From IMG/VR virus record IMGVR_UViG_3300025426_000091, positions 1-30,161 of that record: a DNA stretch of 30,161 nucleotides; one strand, 5' to 3'. Every line of letters starts with the position of its first letter. Positions within the stretch are counted from its first letter, which is position 1. Positions 1-7,841 of the stretch are shown here, in pieces. The DNA is from a virus. The position numbers and the translations under genes are program-made. The notes beneath the pieces were generated by a model. It had not been told where the DNA came from, did no database searches, and was given only the letters and a program-made list of their open reading frames with translations.

Positions 1-597
1 ACAATTAATGGTATATTTGGCCAATGCAGCCTCACCAATCGAACACCATTTAACATTATCGCCTAGAGCTGATTGGCTTGTTCGAATAATACGTTCTGCT
101 TCACGCATATATAGTTTATTTTTACCGCCAATGATACAGAATGTACCGTTAATATAATCTCGATTAGCATTAGCCGCAGTAAGGAATTCAGGAGCATGGA
201 CAAGATTTGGATATTGTTCATTTAATCGTTCATAGACATCGGGTGGTGCTGTACATTTACTAATGATAACACCTTGGTATCCTACAACAGCTAGATTGTG
301 TAGTACATCTTCCAAAGGAGTTGTATCGCAAGTGCCATCATCATCTTGTGGAGTTGGCACACAAACAAATACACCATCGCAATCTGCGAGATCAGCAATG
401 GTATTATTATACCCTTTAGCGGGATCTACGCAGGTTACTTCGTGACCCCAAATGTCGTTTAAAGCGTTTTTAATAGCGCCACCTACAAAACCTAGACCGA
501 TAATTCCAATTTTATCCATGTTTGAATTTTTAAAAATAATTTTAGCCCCACCAATAGTGCCAGGCATACTCATCATTCGTTGATCACCATTACTCAT
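1..597 (-). CDS. UDP-glucose/nucleotide-sugar dehydrogenase, N-terminal part (cut by window edge)
   Basis: NAD-dependent nucleotide-sugar 6-dehydrogenase family (UDP-glucose to UDP-glucuronate type). The Rossmann motif GIIGLGFVGGA opens the domain, followed by a VPTPQDDDG strand-loop and the APEFLTAANANRDY segment typical of this family. The reading frame is still open at base 1, so the catalytic Cys region lies outside. Start: an ATG at 597 overlaps the stop of the preceding gene (ATGA), suggesting coupling, but it adds 26 residues with no family resemblance; ATG 519, just before the Rossmann strand, is the alternative and lacks a clear ribosome site. In phages such genes usually serve sugar modification of surface glycans or capsule; that role is inferred here. 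Confidence 0.85.
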   Translation of the reverse strand, partial: MSNGDQRMMSMPGTIGGAKIIFKNSNMDKIGIIGLGFVGGAIKNALNDIWGHEVTCVDPAKGYNNTIADLADCDGVFVCVPTPQDDDGTCDTTPLEDVLHNLAVVGYQGVIISKCTAPPDVYERLNEQYPNLVHAPEFLTAANANRDYINGTFCIIGGKNKLYMREAERIIRTSQSALGDNVKWCSIGEAALAKYTINC

Positions 598-821
598 TTA
601 GTCAACCCCATAAACAACAATTCTCGTTCTGTGACATGTGCTACAGGTTTGAGCCACCCATGTATAATACATTCCTGAATAAGGCTTGCATAATTCTCTG
701 GGCATCGATTACTGATTTCAATTCCTGCTCGAGGTGCCTGCATTAGTCCGTCGTTGATTACAAAGTTAGGATCACCCTGCTTGAGAGTGCGTATAGTGCT
801 GGTATGAGTTTTATATGTCAT
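594..821 (-). CDS. small hypothetical protein (75 aa)
   Basis: Unrecognised small protein. It is credible as a gene because a near-consensus promoter lies directly upstream and its TGA stop overlaps the next start (ATGA). The -10 box ends only six bases before the ATG, so the transcript should start at or next to the start codon: a leaderless mRNA. No membrane segment or metal motif is visible. Confidence 0.65.
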   Translation of the reverse strand: MTYKTHTSTIRTLKQGDPNFVINDGLMQAPRAGIEISNRCPENYASLIQECIIHGWLKPVAHVTERELLFMGLTK

Positions 822-827
822 AACACT

Positions 828-856
828 ATTTTAACATAGTGTTATTTAAATGTCAA
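828..856 (-). promoter_or_regulatory. sigma70 promoter of the 75-aa gene
   Basis: -35 TTGACA (851-856), 17-base spacer, -10 TAAAAT (828-833). The -10 lies between the arms of an inverted repeat (AACACTA / TAGTGTT) that could be an operator. The TGA stop of the upstream gene is inside the -35 hexamer. Confidence 0.75.
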
Positions 857-1569
857 TAGCAGATCCAGTCGCTACTCTTGAAAGGTTTTCCAACTACTGC
901 TCTGGGCAAATAGCGTATTACTTTTTTCTTTAACTTCTTGATAACTTCATGTTTATGATTATGTTCAAATGCTTTGAGATACATTTTGAAACAACCACCA
1001 TGTTTTCTACTTTCTTTAAAATCAGTATTCAAATGTTTGATAACTGCTCGTTGGTTACCTTTGTATTTTTCCAATAGTTCGCAGGCTATATTAAACCCAT
1101 AGGCATCTATTTCATCATTACATCCTAGATAACTTTGTTCTTCTCTAAGTTTACTGCTAGATGCTGTACTAGGATAGTTGGGTAATGACTTGAATGATCT
1201 ACGACGAAACTGTCTCATATGTATAATTTCGTGTAATAATGTATCAGTGATAGTTATACATATTTGATTGAATCGAAGTTTGGATATTTTAAATTCTTCA
1301 ACTTCGGGATTGTAGTAAAGATTTAGCTCAATACACTTTTTATCATTTTCGTCATCTTGACTAAAATATGTGCCGCCTATAAAGACACTATGAGATTTAA
1401 CTTTTGTATTCCACCCTTTAGTAACATTTATGGGAAGATGTTTTTTAAGATATCGTGTAATGATATTATGAAATCGAGCTGCTGTAATAGGTTGATCTGT
1501 AAGTTTTGGAGCAAGTTCCTTTAAACGTTCTATCATAGCGGACCGTTCTAGATTACTCCAATCAAACAT
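853..1569 (-). CDS. zincin-like metalloprotease-fold protein (HExxH)
   Basis: 238-residue protein with a zinc-binding HEIIH motif at about residues 113-117 followed by RQFRRR, and a later acidic segment (CNDEIDAYGFNIA) that could give the third ligand. This is the arrangement of SprT/zincin-type phage proteins; substrate unknown. The C-terminal 50 residues are strongly basic, suggesting nucleic acid contact. Start is supported by an AGGAGG ribosome site about 8 bases upstream and by a promoter at 1600-1628. The TGA stop lies inside the -35 box of the next promoter. Confidence 0.7.
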   Translation of the reverse strand: MFDWSNLERSAMIERLKELAPKLTDQPITAARFHNIITRYLKKHLPINVTKGWNTKVKSHSVFIGGTYFSQDDENDKKCIELNLYYNPEVEEFKISKLRFNQICITITDTLLHEIIHMRQFRRRSFKSLPNYPSTASSSKLREEQSYLGCNDEIDAYGFNIACELLEKYKGNQRAVIKHLNTDFKESRKHGGCFKMYLKAFEHNHKHEVIKKLKKKVIRYLPRAVVGKPFKSSDWICY

Positions 1570-1599
1570 TTTAGGTGCCTCCTAAGCAATAATATTTAT

Positions 1600-1628
1600 A
1601 TATTATAACTTAAAGTGGCAAACGTCAA
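1600..1628 (-). promoter_or_regulatory. sigma70 promoter of the zincin gene
   Basis: -35 TTGACG (1623-1628), 17 bases, -10 TAATAT (1600-1605); an overlapping TATAAT gives a 15-base spacer. The stop codon of the carbamoyltransferase gene is inside the -35 hexamer. Confidence 0.65.
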
Positions 1629-3079
1629 TAGATAGGTACTCCGTTCAAATGGTGGAAACGAACAGCATCTTCCCAAGTGTTTACCAAAGGTTCGCCTTTT
1701 ACATTCAAACTGGTGTTCATTAGCACCGGACAGCCTGTTTTTTCACGCCAAAGTTCCAAAATAGCCCTGAAATTTGGGTTATCTTGCTTAGAAACTGTTT
1801 GTACACGACTTGTTCCATCTACGTGGCATACACCGGGCAGTTCTTTTAAACGCAAGCACGGGGCTGTAAACTGCATATAGGGGCTGGTTTTTACCGGCAT
1901 ATCAAAGTATTCATGGGCATATTCTTCCAAAATTGCCGGAGCAAATGGGCGAAATTCTTCCCTACGTTTGAGTTTGTTCATACGCAACTTGGCCATAGGT
2001 CCACGAGGATCGCACAGCAAACTACGATTGCCCAATGCTCTGGGACCAAATTCTGCTCGTCCATTGGCTACTGCTACAACTTCACCAGCTAGTAAATCAT
2101 TAACTATACTTTCTATATCCAAGACTCGATCAATATTGGTTCCCAAATAAGGCGAATCCCAAGTTAAATGTTGTTGTGTCAATGCGGCCACGGCTCCAAT
2201 AGCACTACCTGCATCTCCGGGGTTAGGCATAATCCATACATTGTTAAAACCTGCTTCTCGTGCTATCAGACTATTGGCTACACAGTTTAAAGCACAACCG
2301 CCCATGAACACAAGATTATTACTAGGTAACTGTTCACGTATCCATTTAGTAGTAGATAGCAAATATTCTTCCATAACGGCTTGTACACTAGCAGCAATGT
2401 CAAACTTGTTAACATTGGCTTCGTTGAGCCACCAACGGCACCCACGATGCAGATTGTGTCTTAGCTTAAAATCTGGTCCATTAAACTCTTTAAAAAATTC
2501 TCGTTTAAGATGTTCTGCAATAAGGGGTTTACCAAAAGCAGCCATACCCATTAGGATATATTCTTCTTCGTTGGGTTTAAGTCCTAACCAATCGGTAAAA
2601 GCTGTGTAGAATAATCCTACACTATTTGGATACTGTATACTCCAAAATTTATGTAGCCCAGTTTTATCTGCATGCCAAATACTTACAGTATCCCACTCAC
2701 CTATAGCATCAACAACTAGAACACTAGCATCTTCAAATCCGCTAGTATAAAAACCTGCGGCTGCATGGCTTTCATGATGACTAACATAGTGTACAGGTAA
2801 TCCATTCAACCCAACTAATCGTAGTTCGTCTTTGGGATTTTCTAACCAGGGACGTTGACCGGCATAAAGCCTGCGTAGGGATTTTCTAAAAGGACGCTCA
2901 AACCAAACAACTTCTGTCGGATTACCATACTGGCGCATTTCTTCCACCATCACCCTATTCAATGACGGATCATTCTTTGTGCGTGTATAACGTTCCGAGT
3001 GCGCGGCCCAAATTATCTTATCACCATCGATCAATGCCATACTGGCATCGTGATTCTGACCGGTAATACCTAAAATCAT
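1625..3079 (-). CDS. NodU/CmcH-type carbamoyltransferase
   Basis: Transfers a carbamoyl group from carbamoyl phosphate (via an adenylate) to a hydroxyl of a sugar, antibiotic or, in phages, possibly a nucleotide. Visible landmarks are the N-terminal GITGQNHDAS strand, the metal-binding HHESHAAAGF at residues 101-110, VVDAIGEWD, the GGCALNC loop, GRAEFGPRALGNRS, and the C-terminal carbamoyltransferase-domain segments FRPFAPAI and MNTSLNVKGEP. At 484 residues it is somewhat shorter than the 550-600 residues usual for the family, but both domains are present. It is preceded after one base by a 36-residue gene, so the two are co-translated. The substrate cannot be read from the sequence. Confidence 0.9.
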   Translation of the reverse strand: MILGITGQNHDASMALIDGDKIIWAAHSERYTRTKNDPSLNRVMVEEMRQYGNPTEVVWFERPFRKSLRRLYAGQRPWLENPKDELRLVGLNGLPVHYVSHHESHAAAGFYTSGFEDASVLVVDAIGEWDTVSIWHADKTGLHKFWSIQYPNSVGLFYTAFTDWLGLKPNEEEYILMGMAAFGKPLIAEHLKREFFKEFNGPDFKLRHNLHRGCRWWLNEANVNKFDIAASVQAVMEEYLLSTTKWIREQLPSNNLVFMGGCALNCVANSLIAREAGFNNVWIMPNPGDAGSAIGAVAALTQQHLTWDSPYLGTNIDRVLDIESIVNDLLAGEVVAVANGRAEFGPRALGNRSLLCDPRGPMAKLRMNKLKRREEFRPFAPAILEEYAHEYFDMPVKTSPYMQFTAPCLRLKELPGVCHVDGTSRVQTVSKQDNPNFRAILELWREKTGCPVLMNTSLNVKGEPLVNTWEDAVRFHHLNGVPIY

Positions 3080-3080
3080 T

Positions 3081-3191
3081 TTAGTGATAGATAAATGGGT
3101 CTCGCTTGCGTAACTCTTCGATACGCTTCTTTAGGTCTCGTTTGTTTTTCCAACGACGGTATAATGAAATAAGTTTTTTGAATGGATTCAT
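3081..3191 (-). CDS. small basic phage protein (36 aa)
   Basis: Short gene between the phosphoesterase and carbamoyltransferase genes, starting with MNPFKKLISLYRR and ending RKRDPFIYH. About a third of residues are Lys/Arg, in a pattern of a single amphipathic helix. Its TAA is one base from the next ATG and it begins 11 bases after the upstream stop, so it fills an operon gap. Function unknown. Confidence 0.6.
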   Translation of the reverse strand: MNPFKKLISLYRRWKNKRDLKKRIEELRKRDPFIYH

Positions 3192-3202
3192 AAAAATATT
3201 TA

Positions 3203-3799
3203 TTAATCCACTCCTTTAAAGTTTCCATTTTTGAAACCCACTGTTCCACCTTCTTCTTTGATTCGTTTCATAACATCTTCAAATAGAATTGGTGCAAAAT
3301 CGGTCTGTTCAACACAAACACAATGGTAACGAGTGTCTACCACTTCATCAAAGTTCTTGGTATTACCCCATTGAACTTTTTGCATCACACGGTTTGAATG
3401 TGTGTGGCCATGAATGTTAACACCGAAACGACCAAGACTTGCTTCATGAATTGGAATATGAGAAAGAATCATTCCGTTCATTACATGATATGCACGTAGT
3501 TCACGGAAATGCTGTCTATAATCTTCATCCTTAAAGATATCATGGTTGCCACGGATAAGAACCTTGTCGCCGTTTAAGCGGGCTAACGTGGGTAATGCTT
3601 TGCGGTTAATGACCACATCGCCTAAAAAATAACACTTGTCTTTTGGACGAACTTTTTCGTTATATCTTTTAATTAATTCTTCATCCATTTCCTCGGCATT
3701 ATCCCAAGGCCGTAATTTGGTCACACCATCGTTTCGCATAAAACGACAAACTCCTTGGTGTCCAAAATGTGGATCAGAATATAAAAATACTGCTGGCAT
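3203..3799 (-). CDS. metallophosphoesterase
   Basis: Calcineurin-like phosphoesterase of 198 residues with all the metal-site motifs in order: SDPHFGH (DxH), GDVV (GD), GNHD, LSHIPIH and HGHTHSN (GHxH). Such small phage enzymes hydrolyse phosphodiesters or nucleotides; the true substrate is unknown. The start is set by an AAAGGAGA ribosome site and by a consensus promoter just upstream. First gene of the operon reading into the 36-aa protein and the carbamoyltransferase. Confidence 0.9.
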   Translation of the reverse strand: MPAVFLYSDPHFGHQGVCRFMRNDGVTKLRPWDNAEEMDEELIKRYNEKVRPKDKCYFLGDVVINRKALPTLARLNGDKVLIRGNHDIFKDEDYRQHFRELRAYHVMNGMILSHIPIHEASLGRFGVNIHGHTHSNRVMQKVQWGNTKNFDEVVDTRYHCVCVEQTDFAPILFEDVMKRIKEEGGTVGFKNGNFKGVD

Positions 3800-3824
3800 A
3801 TCGGTCTCCTTTCTTTAATATTGT

Positions 3825-3853
3825 ATTATAACACCAATAGACTAAACTGTCAA
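3825..3853 (-). promoter_or_regulatory. consensus sigma70 promoter of the phosphoesterase operon
   Basis: -35 TTGACA (3848-3853), 17 bases, -10 TATAAT (3825-3830) with an extended TGT before the -10. The TGA stop of the upstream gene is nested inside the -35 hexamer. Confidence 0.85.
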
Positions 3854-4098
3854 TTATTTGTCAACAAATACATTGTGACTTCGGGACCTTCTAACAATAC
3901 TATATCCTGCGGATATTTATTGCCCGATCCCCAATTATTTTTTAATGGTTTAACACCAACCATTTTGGGATTGAGTTTCTTAACAATGCCAATCATCAAA
4001 CTATTACTAGAAGGATACGCAACACAATCTCCTACTTTAAGCAATCGTCCCAACTTGTCTTTATGTTCAATGGGGTCTTTAACTTTCTTTTCAGACAT
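3850..4098 (-). CDS. hypothetical protein (82 aa), possible SH3-like fold
   Basis: Begins MSEKKVKDP; the middle (LKVGDCVAYPSS ... IGIVKKLNPKMVGVKPL) has the short beta-strand rhythm of KOW/SH3-like barrels, a weak inference. The ATG at 4098 lies within the last codons of the preceding gene; an in-frame TTG at 4104 is possible but unlikely. Function not recognised. Confidence 0.55.
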   Translation of the reverse strand: MSEKKVKDPIEHKDKLGRLLKVGDCVAYPSSNSLMIGIVKKLNPKMVGVKPLKNNWGSGNKYPQDIVLLEGPEVTMYLLTNN

Positions 4099-4348
4099 AT
4101 TCAATCCTGTATTGTGAATGTGGGTAATGTTCTTGTAGCCATTCTAGCAAACCATCCTCGTAGGGAAGATTTACTGAGCCGTCGTAGTTTGTAATATACA
4201 TTATGATGACATCAAAATAAGAAAGCCCAAAAAAACTGCCAATCCTGGATAACCAAAAAGTACCAGAATTAATACAACCAACCACCCTAGTTCGTGGTTC
4301 ATATGGCTCTCCAGATTTGTGTAAAACCTTCTTCTTCTGTTGGCTCAT
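4091..4348 (-). CDS. hypothetical protein (up to 85 aa)
   Basis: Not recognised. The long form starts 50 bases inside the preceding kinase gene; a GTG further in (giving VVGCINSG...) would shorten the overlap, so the start is uncertain. The middle has a hydrophobic stretch (LSYFDVIIMYITN). Its end overlaps the next gene by eight bases. Confidence 0.45.
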   Translation of the reverse strand: MSQQKKKVLHKSGEPYEPRTRVVGCINSGTFWLSRIGSFFGLSYFDVIIMYITNYDGSVNLPYEDGLLEWLQEHYPHSQYRIEYV

Positions 4349-4763
4349 CCCAACCGGCTATCATACTAGCGATAACATGTTCTGGAATTTCTTTTCCAGG
4401 GCGACTTTTCAATCTCTGTTCTAGTTCTTTATGTTCAGGAGTAGCAAATACTACAGCAATATGTTCATAGTCGGGCAACATCCCAAACTTACGAGCTCGA
4501 CTAGCAAGAGTCGTGCTAGTTTGATCCCAAATAACGTCTCGACCTGATTCGCGTGCCACAACAACTTCTTGTGCCATAAGATCCACAGCCCAGGGCATAA
4601 ATTCTGTAAACACTTCGCTATAGGTCTTGCCTACTTCTTGAGCATACAGATCTACAAACTTGTCTGTACTAATATAAGCACAGGTCATGGCCCAATCTTG
4701 ATTGTTAATCCAGGTAGTTTTGCCGCTACCTGGAACTCCTACTAGTTGATAACACTTGGGCAT
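4299..4763 (-). CDS. P-loop kinase, polynucleotide-kinase-like
   Basis: 154-residue AAA_33/PNK-type kinase: Walker A GVPGSGKTT at residues 8-16, then STDKF, WDQTSTT in the position of the acidic substrate/metal segment, and a C-terminal RLKSR lid-like basic segment. The family phosphorylates 5'-OH ends of RNA/DNA or small molecules and acts with phage RNA ligase in tRNA repair; no ligase is in this window, so the repair role is only suggested by the nearby tRNA array. Confidence 0.8.
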   Translation of the reverse strand: MPKCYQLVGVPGSGKTTWINNQDWAMTCAYISTDKFVDLYAQEVGKTYSEVFTEFMPWAVDLMAQEVVVARESGRDVIWDQTSTTLASRARKFGMLPDYEHIAVVFATPEHKELEQRLKSRPGKEIPEHVIASMIAGWDEPTEEEGFTQIWRAI

Positions 4764-4764
4764 A

Positions 4765-4938
4765 TTACTCTTTCTTCATCCAAAAGACTTTTGGATCGGG
4801 TTTGAAATTATCGCATTTGTTGGCACAATCGTGACATTTGGGTTTACTGCCTAAGCATAACGATCTAATAGTGTGTATTATAGCACCTATTACTATAAAA
4901 GTCACTATCGCAGTTTGCCAATCAAAGTTCAATTTCAC
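4765..4938 (-). CDS. small membrane protein with Cys-rich tail (57 aa, GTG start)
   Basis: One transmembrane helix at about residues 8-25 (AIVTFIVIGAIIHT) followed by a CHDCANKC motif and a charged tail ending WMKKE. The compact helix-plus-zinc-type-cluster layout argues for a real gene although it is short. The GTG at 4938 lies inside the end of the upstream gene behind AGAGGAAG; a TTG two codons on has better spacing. Function unknown. Confidence 0.55.
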   Translation of the reverse strand: MKLNFDWQTAIVTFIVIGAIIHTIRSLCLGSKPKCHDCANKCDNFKPDPKVFWMKKE

Positions 4939-5173
4939 CTTCCTCTACAAGTTCTGCCACAGCATCGTGAAACTCGCTTTCTAGATTCCAGTATGCTTCA
5001 GCACGACGAATATCTTTTTTACGACGACGAACAGCGGTGCCTTCTTTATACACCAACCAAAGATGATCCGGGCAATAGTTACGACCTTCTACAGTTCGAC
5101 ATCCGCAACTTGGTTGAAGTGTGGGACTATTACCAATCCATTGACATTCGGTAAATGGTTCATTCATCGACAT
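4922..5173 (-). CDS. hypothetical protein with CxC...CxxH cluster (83 aa)
   Basis: Contains CGCRTVEGRNYCPDH at about residues 23-37, a likely zinc site, then a basic patch (RRRKKDIRR) and an acidic C-terminus. Two starts overlap the end of the upstream gene: ATG 5173 and ATG 5167 (MNEPF). Resembles small conserved proteins of T4-like marine phages from memory; no function known. Confidence 0.65.
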   Translation of the reverse strand: MSMNEPFTECQWIGNSPTLQPSCGCRTVEGRNYCPDHLWLVYKEGTAVRRRKKDIRRAEAYWNLESEFHDAVAELVEEGEIEL

Positions 5174-5471
5174 TCTTATCTTCTTTCTTCAAAATTGTAT
5201 TCAATTCTTCTTCACTATGATCACCGCCGCGCTCTACCTTGTCCATAAAATCTTTTAACTTTAGCAGTTTGCCTCGTGGCATACCCAAAAGATTTTCTGT
5301 ACCGTGTTGCATACCTTCCATATGTGCCAAATGTTCTAGCACAAACAGCAGTACAATAAAGCACCAAAAGCGGCTATCATCCCATGTAATATTTGCGGTA
5401 CTTAGCAGATAACTGATGGTGCAGAACACCACCAGTCTCTGCATAGTTTTGCCTGTTAGCAATTCCCACAT
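5160..5471 (-). CDS. small membrane protein (103 aa)
   Basis: Two hydrophobic segments near the N-terminus (about residues 12-25 and 35-47) followed by a charged tail with KLLKLKDFMDKVERGGD. Coupled to the AAA ATPase gene upstream (stop and ATG almost touching) and overlapping the next gene. Not recognised. Confidence 0.6.
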   Translation of the reverse strand: MWELLTGKTMQRLVVFCTISYLLSTANITWDDSRFWCFIVLLFVLEHLAHMEGMQHGTENLLGMPRGKLLKLKDFMDKVERGGDHSEEELNTILKKEDKNVDE

Positions 5472-5472
5472 A

Positions 5473-6336
5473 TTAGATTCTTCGCATACATGTCGTTCTT
5501 GCCATTGCTTGCCAGTTTGAAGGAAAGCTCTTACGCAGGTCTGCCAACTTCAAGACCATACGCAGGCTCAACTCACGCAACTTGTCCTTGTTGGCTTCGA
5601 TGAACTCAACCAAATCGTGTTTGACAATTTCAACATTGTCAAAGTCATAACGGTCCAACATACCATCAGTGATGATTTGTTTGATACGCAGGATCTTCTC
5701 ACGAGTGGTATCCATTTGAAGGTCAATGTAGTGGCAACGTGATTCCAGTGCATCCAAGTGGTCACGCAACTTTTTACTGCGAACGTGTTCAAACTTGATG
5801 TTAGTAATGAAGATAGCCGCACCTTTGAACTCAAAACGATCCGGGATGCCTTCGCTACGCAAAATACGGCTGTCAGTATTCCAGCTGATAAAGCGGCGTG
5901 AGCTAGAGTCCAAAGCGCCTTTCAAAATGTTAAGGCTAAGGTCTTCCATCAAAATGCTGTCGCAGTCATCAAACACAACAACATTGCCTGGAGCACTGAA
6001 CTCAAACAACTTGGCATATAAGCCAATCGCTGACATAGCACCTTTGACCACTTCAAACTTGGGTTTCTTTTCTGCCAAGGTGTTAAACAAGTCTGCTTTT
6101 TGCAGAACATTCTCAACACCGTATGATTTACCAACACCTGGAGGGCCACTGACAATCATAGCACGGACATTGCCGTCTTTAACTGCCTTGGTCATGTCGT
6201 CCAGAATTTGGAAACGCTCACGGAGACGATCCATAATCTGTTCATCTGTTTCTTGTGCCACTTCACGTTCACGAGCCTTGATAGCGTCTGTATCAAACTC
6301 AAGAATGTTACCAGTTGCCTTTGCTGCCTTTGCCAT
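5473..6336 (-). CDS. AAA family ATPase
   Basis: 287-residue AAA+ protein: Walker A GPPGVGKSY at about residues 60-68, Walker B VVVFDDCDS, sensor-1-like FITN and an arginine-rich segment around ESRCHYID. Start is MAKAAKATGN at 6336, behind TAGGAG; a longer in-frame version lacks a ribosome site. Phage AAA proteins of this size act as remodelling or loader ATPases; the partner is unknown. Heads an operon with the membrane and Cys-cluster proteins below it. Confidence 0.85.
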   Translation of the reverse strand: MAKAAKATGNILEFDTDAIKAREREVAQETDEQIMDRLRERFQILDDMTKAVKDGNVRAMIVSGPPGVGKSYGVENVLQKADLFNTLAEKKPKFEVVKGAMSAIGLYAKLFEFSAPGNVVVFDDCDSILMEDLSLNILKGALDSSSRRFISWNTDSRILRSEGIPDRFEFKGAAIFITNIKFEHVRSKKLRDHLDALESRCHYIDLQMDTTREKILRIKQIITDGMLDRYDFDNVEIVKHDLVEFIEANKDKLRELSLRMVLKLADLRKSFPSNWQAMARTTCMRRI

Positions 6337-6369
6337 TTTTACTCCTATAAAGTTATTTAACAAGTGTGT

Positions 6370-6398
6370 ATTATAGCACTATTGTAAGTGCCTGTCAA
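6370..6398 (-). promoter_or_regulatory. consensus sigma70 promoter of the AAA ATPase operon
   Basis: -35 TTGACA (6393-6398), 17 bases, -10 TATAAT (6370-6375), extended TGC before the -10. The TGA of the upstream gene is inside the -35 hexamer. Confidence 0.85.
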
Positions 6399-6778
6399 TC
6401 AATTGCACGTCGAAAAATCAATTCTTGTTGCTCAAATGCCTGTACTTCCCAAGGGAGATCCAAATATTTGGTGCGTTTGGAAACTTTTTTGCCATTCCAA
6501 ACACGGCCTTTGAGTTTGCCCGAAGCCATTTGTTTGACATGGACCATTTCGTGTGCCAAAGTTAAACCCATTTGGATAATGTCCGCAGGGTTAATAACAA
6601 CCAAATAAGTGTCCAAACCATCCATAGGCATAGTAAGTCCGTTGCTACCATCCAACTTGTCAACCTTGACCACAAGATACTTGCGGCTACGGGTCAATTT
6701 GAGTTGCTGGATCATACTGGGAAGGATTGCTTCCAAGTACTTTTTGCGTTTTGGACTTGCTTGAACTACGAACTCCAT
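6395..6778 (-). CDS. zincin-like protein (HExxH), 127 aa
   Basis: HEMVH motif at about residues 76-80 within LTLAHEMVHVKQ, and a downstream PWEVQAFEQQE helix that would supply the third zinc ligand. A minimal metallopeptidase-like fold common in marine phages; target unknown. Second HExxH protein of this window, only distantly similar to the one at 853-1569. AAGGAG ribosome site and own promoter fix the start. Confidence 0.75.
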   Translation of the reverse strand: MEFVVQASPKRKKYLEAILPSMIQQLKLTRSRKYLVVKVDKLDGSNGLTMPMDGLDTYLVVINPADIIQMGLTLAHEMVHVKQMASGKLKGRVWNGKKVSKRTKYLDLPWEVQAFEQQELIFRRAID

Positions 6779-6804
6779 TTGGACTCCTTGTTGTTTAAGT
6801 GTGT

Positions 6805-6833
6805 ATTATAACAAGAAATAAGTCCGTTGTCAA
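6805..6833 (-). promoter_or_regulatory. consensus sigma70 promoter of the 127-aa zincin gene
   Basis: -35 TTGACA (6828-6833), 17 bases, -10 TATAAT (6805-6810), extended TGT. Contains the TGA stop of the upstream gene. Confidence 0.85.
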
Positions 6834-7117
6834 CGGTCAATCTTATAATTTCCGCTCAAAAGAATCATTGAAATATCCGTTTCGTTTCGAAGATTGATCC
6901 AAAAAGGCCGACTATCACTCCTACTTGGGCGTGATCCAAAATTCGAACTCCATTGGCTATTGCCATGACGTTTGTACCAATTGTACTGGCTACCATAGCG
7001 TTTGGTCAAGAACTGTTCGATATCACCAGCATGTTTTTCCCAGTGGTCAAAACGCAAGGCGTGGGTAAACCCTTCCTTGTATGCTTTGTATCTACGGTCT
7101 AATTTAACTACTTTCAT
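6830..7117 (-). CDS. hypothetical protein (95 aa)
   Basis: Not recognised; rich in aromatic and basic residues (YNWYKRH, RPSRSDSRPFW). Its own strong promoter ends nine bases before the ATG, giving a leader of only a few bases. The stop codon is part of the next promoter's -35 box. Confidence 0.6.
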   Translation of the reverse strand: MKVVKLDRRYKAYKEGFTHALRFDHWEKHAGDIEQFLTKRYGSQYNWYKRHGNSQWSSNFGSRPSRSDSRPFWINLRNETDISMILLSGNYKIDR

Positions 7118-7126
7118 AATAGTGCT

Positions 7127-7155
7127 ATTATAGCACCAAAGCAGTTATTTGTCAA
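7127..7155 (-). promoter_or_regulatory. consensus sigma70 promoter, near-leaderless
   Basis: -35 TTGACA (7150-7155), 17 bases, -10 TATAAT (7127-7132) with extended TGC. Transcription should begin about three bases before the ATG at 7117. The -35 lies in the last codons of the upstream gene. Confidence 0.8.
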
Positions 7156-7768
7156 ATATTTCTTCTAGTGTTTTGTCTAATGCTACAGTTACAATAAGTC
7201 TAGGTCCGGGACTTACATGTACAGTATGGGCACAGTTTGTTTTAACAAATGCGCTTGGAGAATAAACATTTGGTAATCTAAAATCGGGTTCTCCTAATGT
7301 TTTCCATCGTTCTTCGGGACCATTACCCGGAATACCCCAACTGGTATATTCTATCCCATTGTGTGTTTTAAACTGATGTCGAACTAACCTTTTATCAGCA
7401 TAAGTCCAATCAGTCCACCAAACCATTTCATCTTCGGAGTTACCTAATACAATAACATTAAATCGTGTTTTGATTTCAAATGTTTCATTAACGCCAAACT
7501 TTAAATCGATATGAGGATTACCGATATAATCGTAGTCCCAGTTACTAATAAAAGCACCAATACCATAGTAGTCAGTATTGAGTTTATATTTTTTTAAATA
7601 ATCTTTGAGTTCTTTATTAACTGGACTGTTGGTCCATTCATCTTGAGTTTGTAAAGGATCGATATCTAAATCGTGGAAGAACTTGTTTTTAAATGTAGGT
7701 TGGTACCTATCTATTAACCATTTGGTGGCTTTCTTTGAAAACTTAAAATCTGTTTGATGGTATAGCAT
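7145..7768 (-). CDS. 2-oxoglutarate/Fe(II) oxygenase-like protein
   Basis: 207 residues with the double-stranded beta-helix signature: NPHIDLKFG supplies His-x-Asp (about residues 87-89), CAHTVHV the distal His, and PGPRLIV the Arg that binds 2-oxoglutarate. Similar stand-alone phage oxygenases hydroxylate unknown protein, lipid or nucleotide substrates. An extended -10 (TGC TATAAT, 7786-7791) lies about 17 bases upstream of the start. No clear ribosome site. Confidence 0.65.
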   Translation of the reverse strand: MLYHQTDFKFSKKATKWLIDRYQPTFKNKFFHDLDIDPLQTQDEWTNSPVNKELKDYLKKYKLNTDYYGIGAFISNWDYDYIGNPHIDLKFGVNETFEIKTRFNVIVLGNSEDEMVWWTDWTYADKRLVRHQFKTHNGIEYTSWGIPGNGPEERWKTLGEPDFRLPNVYSPSAFVKTNCAHTVHVSPGPRLIVTVALDKTLEEIFDK

Positions 7769-7841
7769 ATAATTTATTTACTACCATTATAGCACAATAT
7801 AAATATTTCACCACTTGCAGGAGGGCAACCCCGGAGTGGCA

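Noticed and set aside
1677-2609. Plus-strand open frames opposite the carbamoyltransferase
   Set aside because: Antisense shadows of a gene with full family motifs.
5568-5834. Second open frame inside the AAA ATPase gene
   Set aside because: Shadow frame of a gene with clear Walker motifs; no ribosome site.
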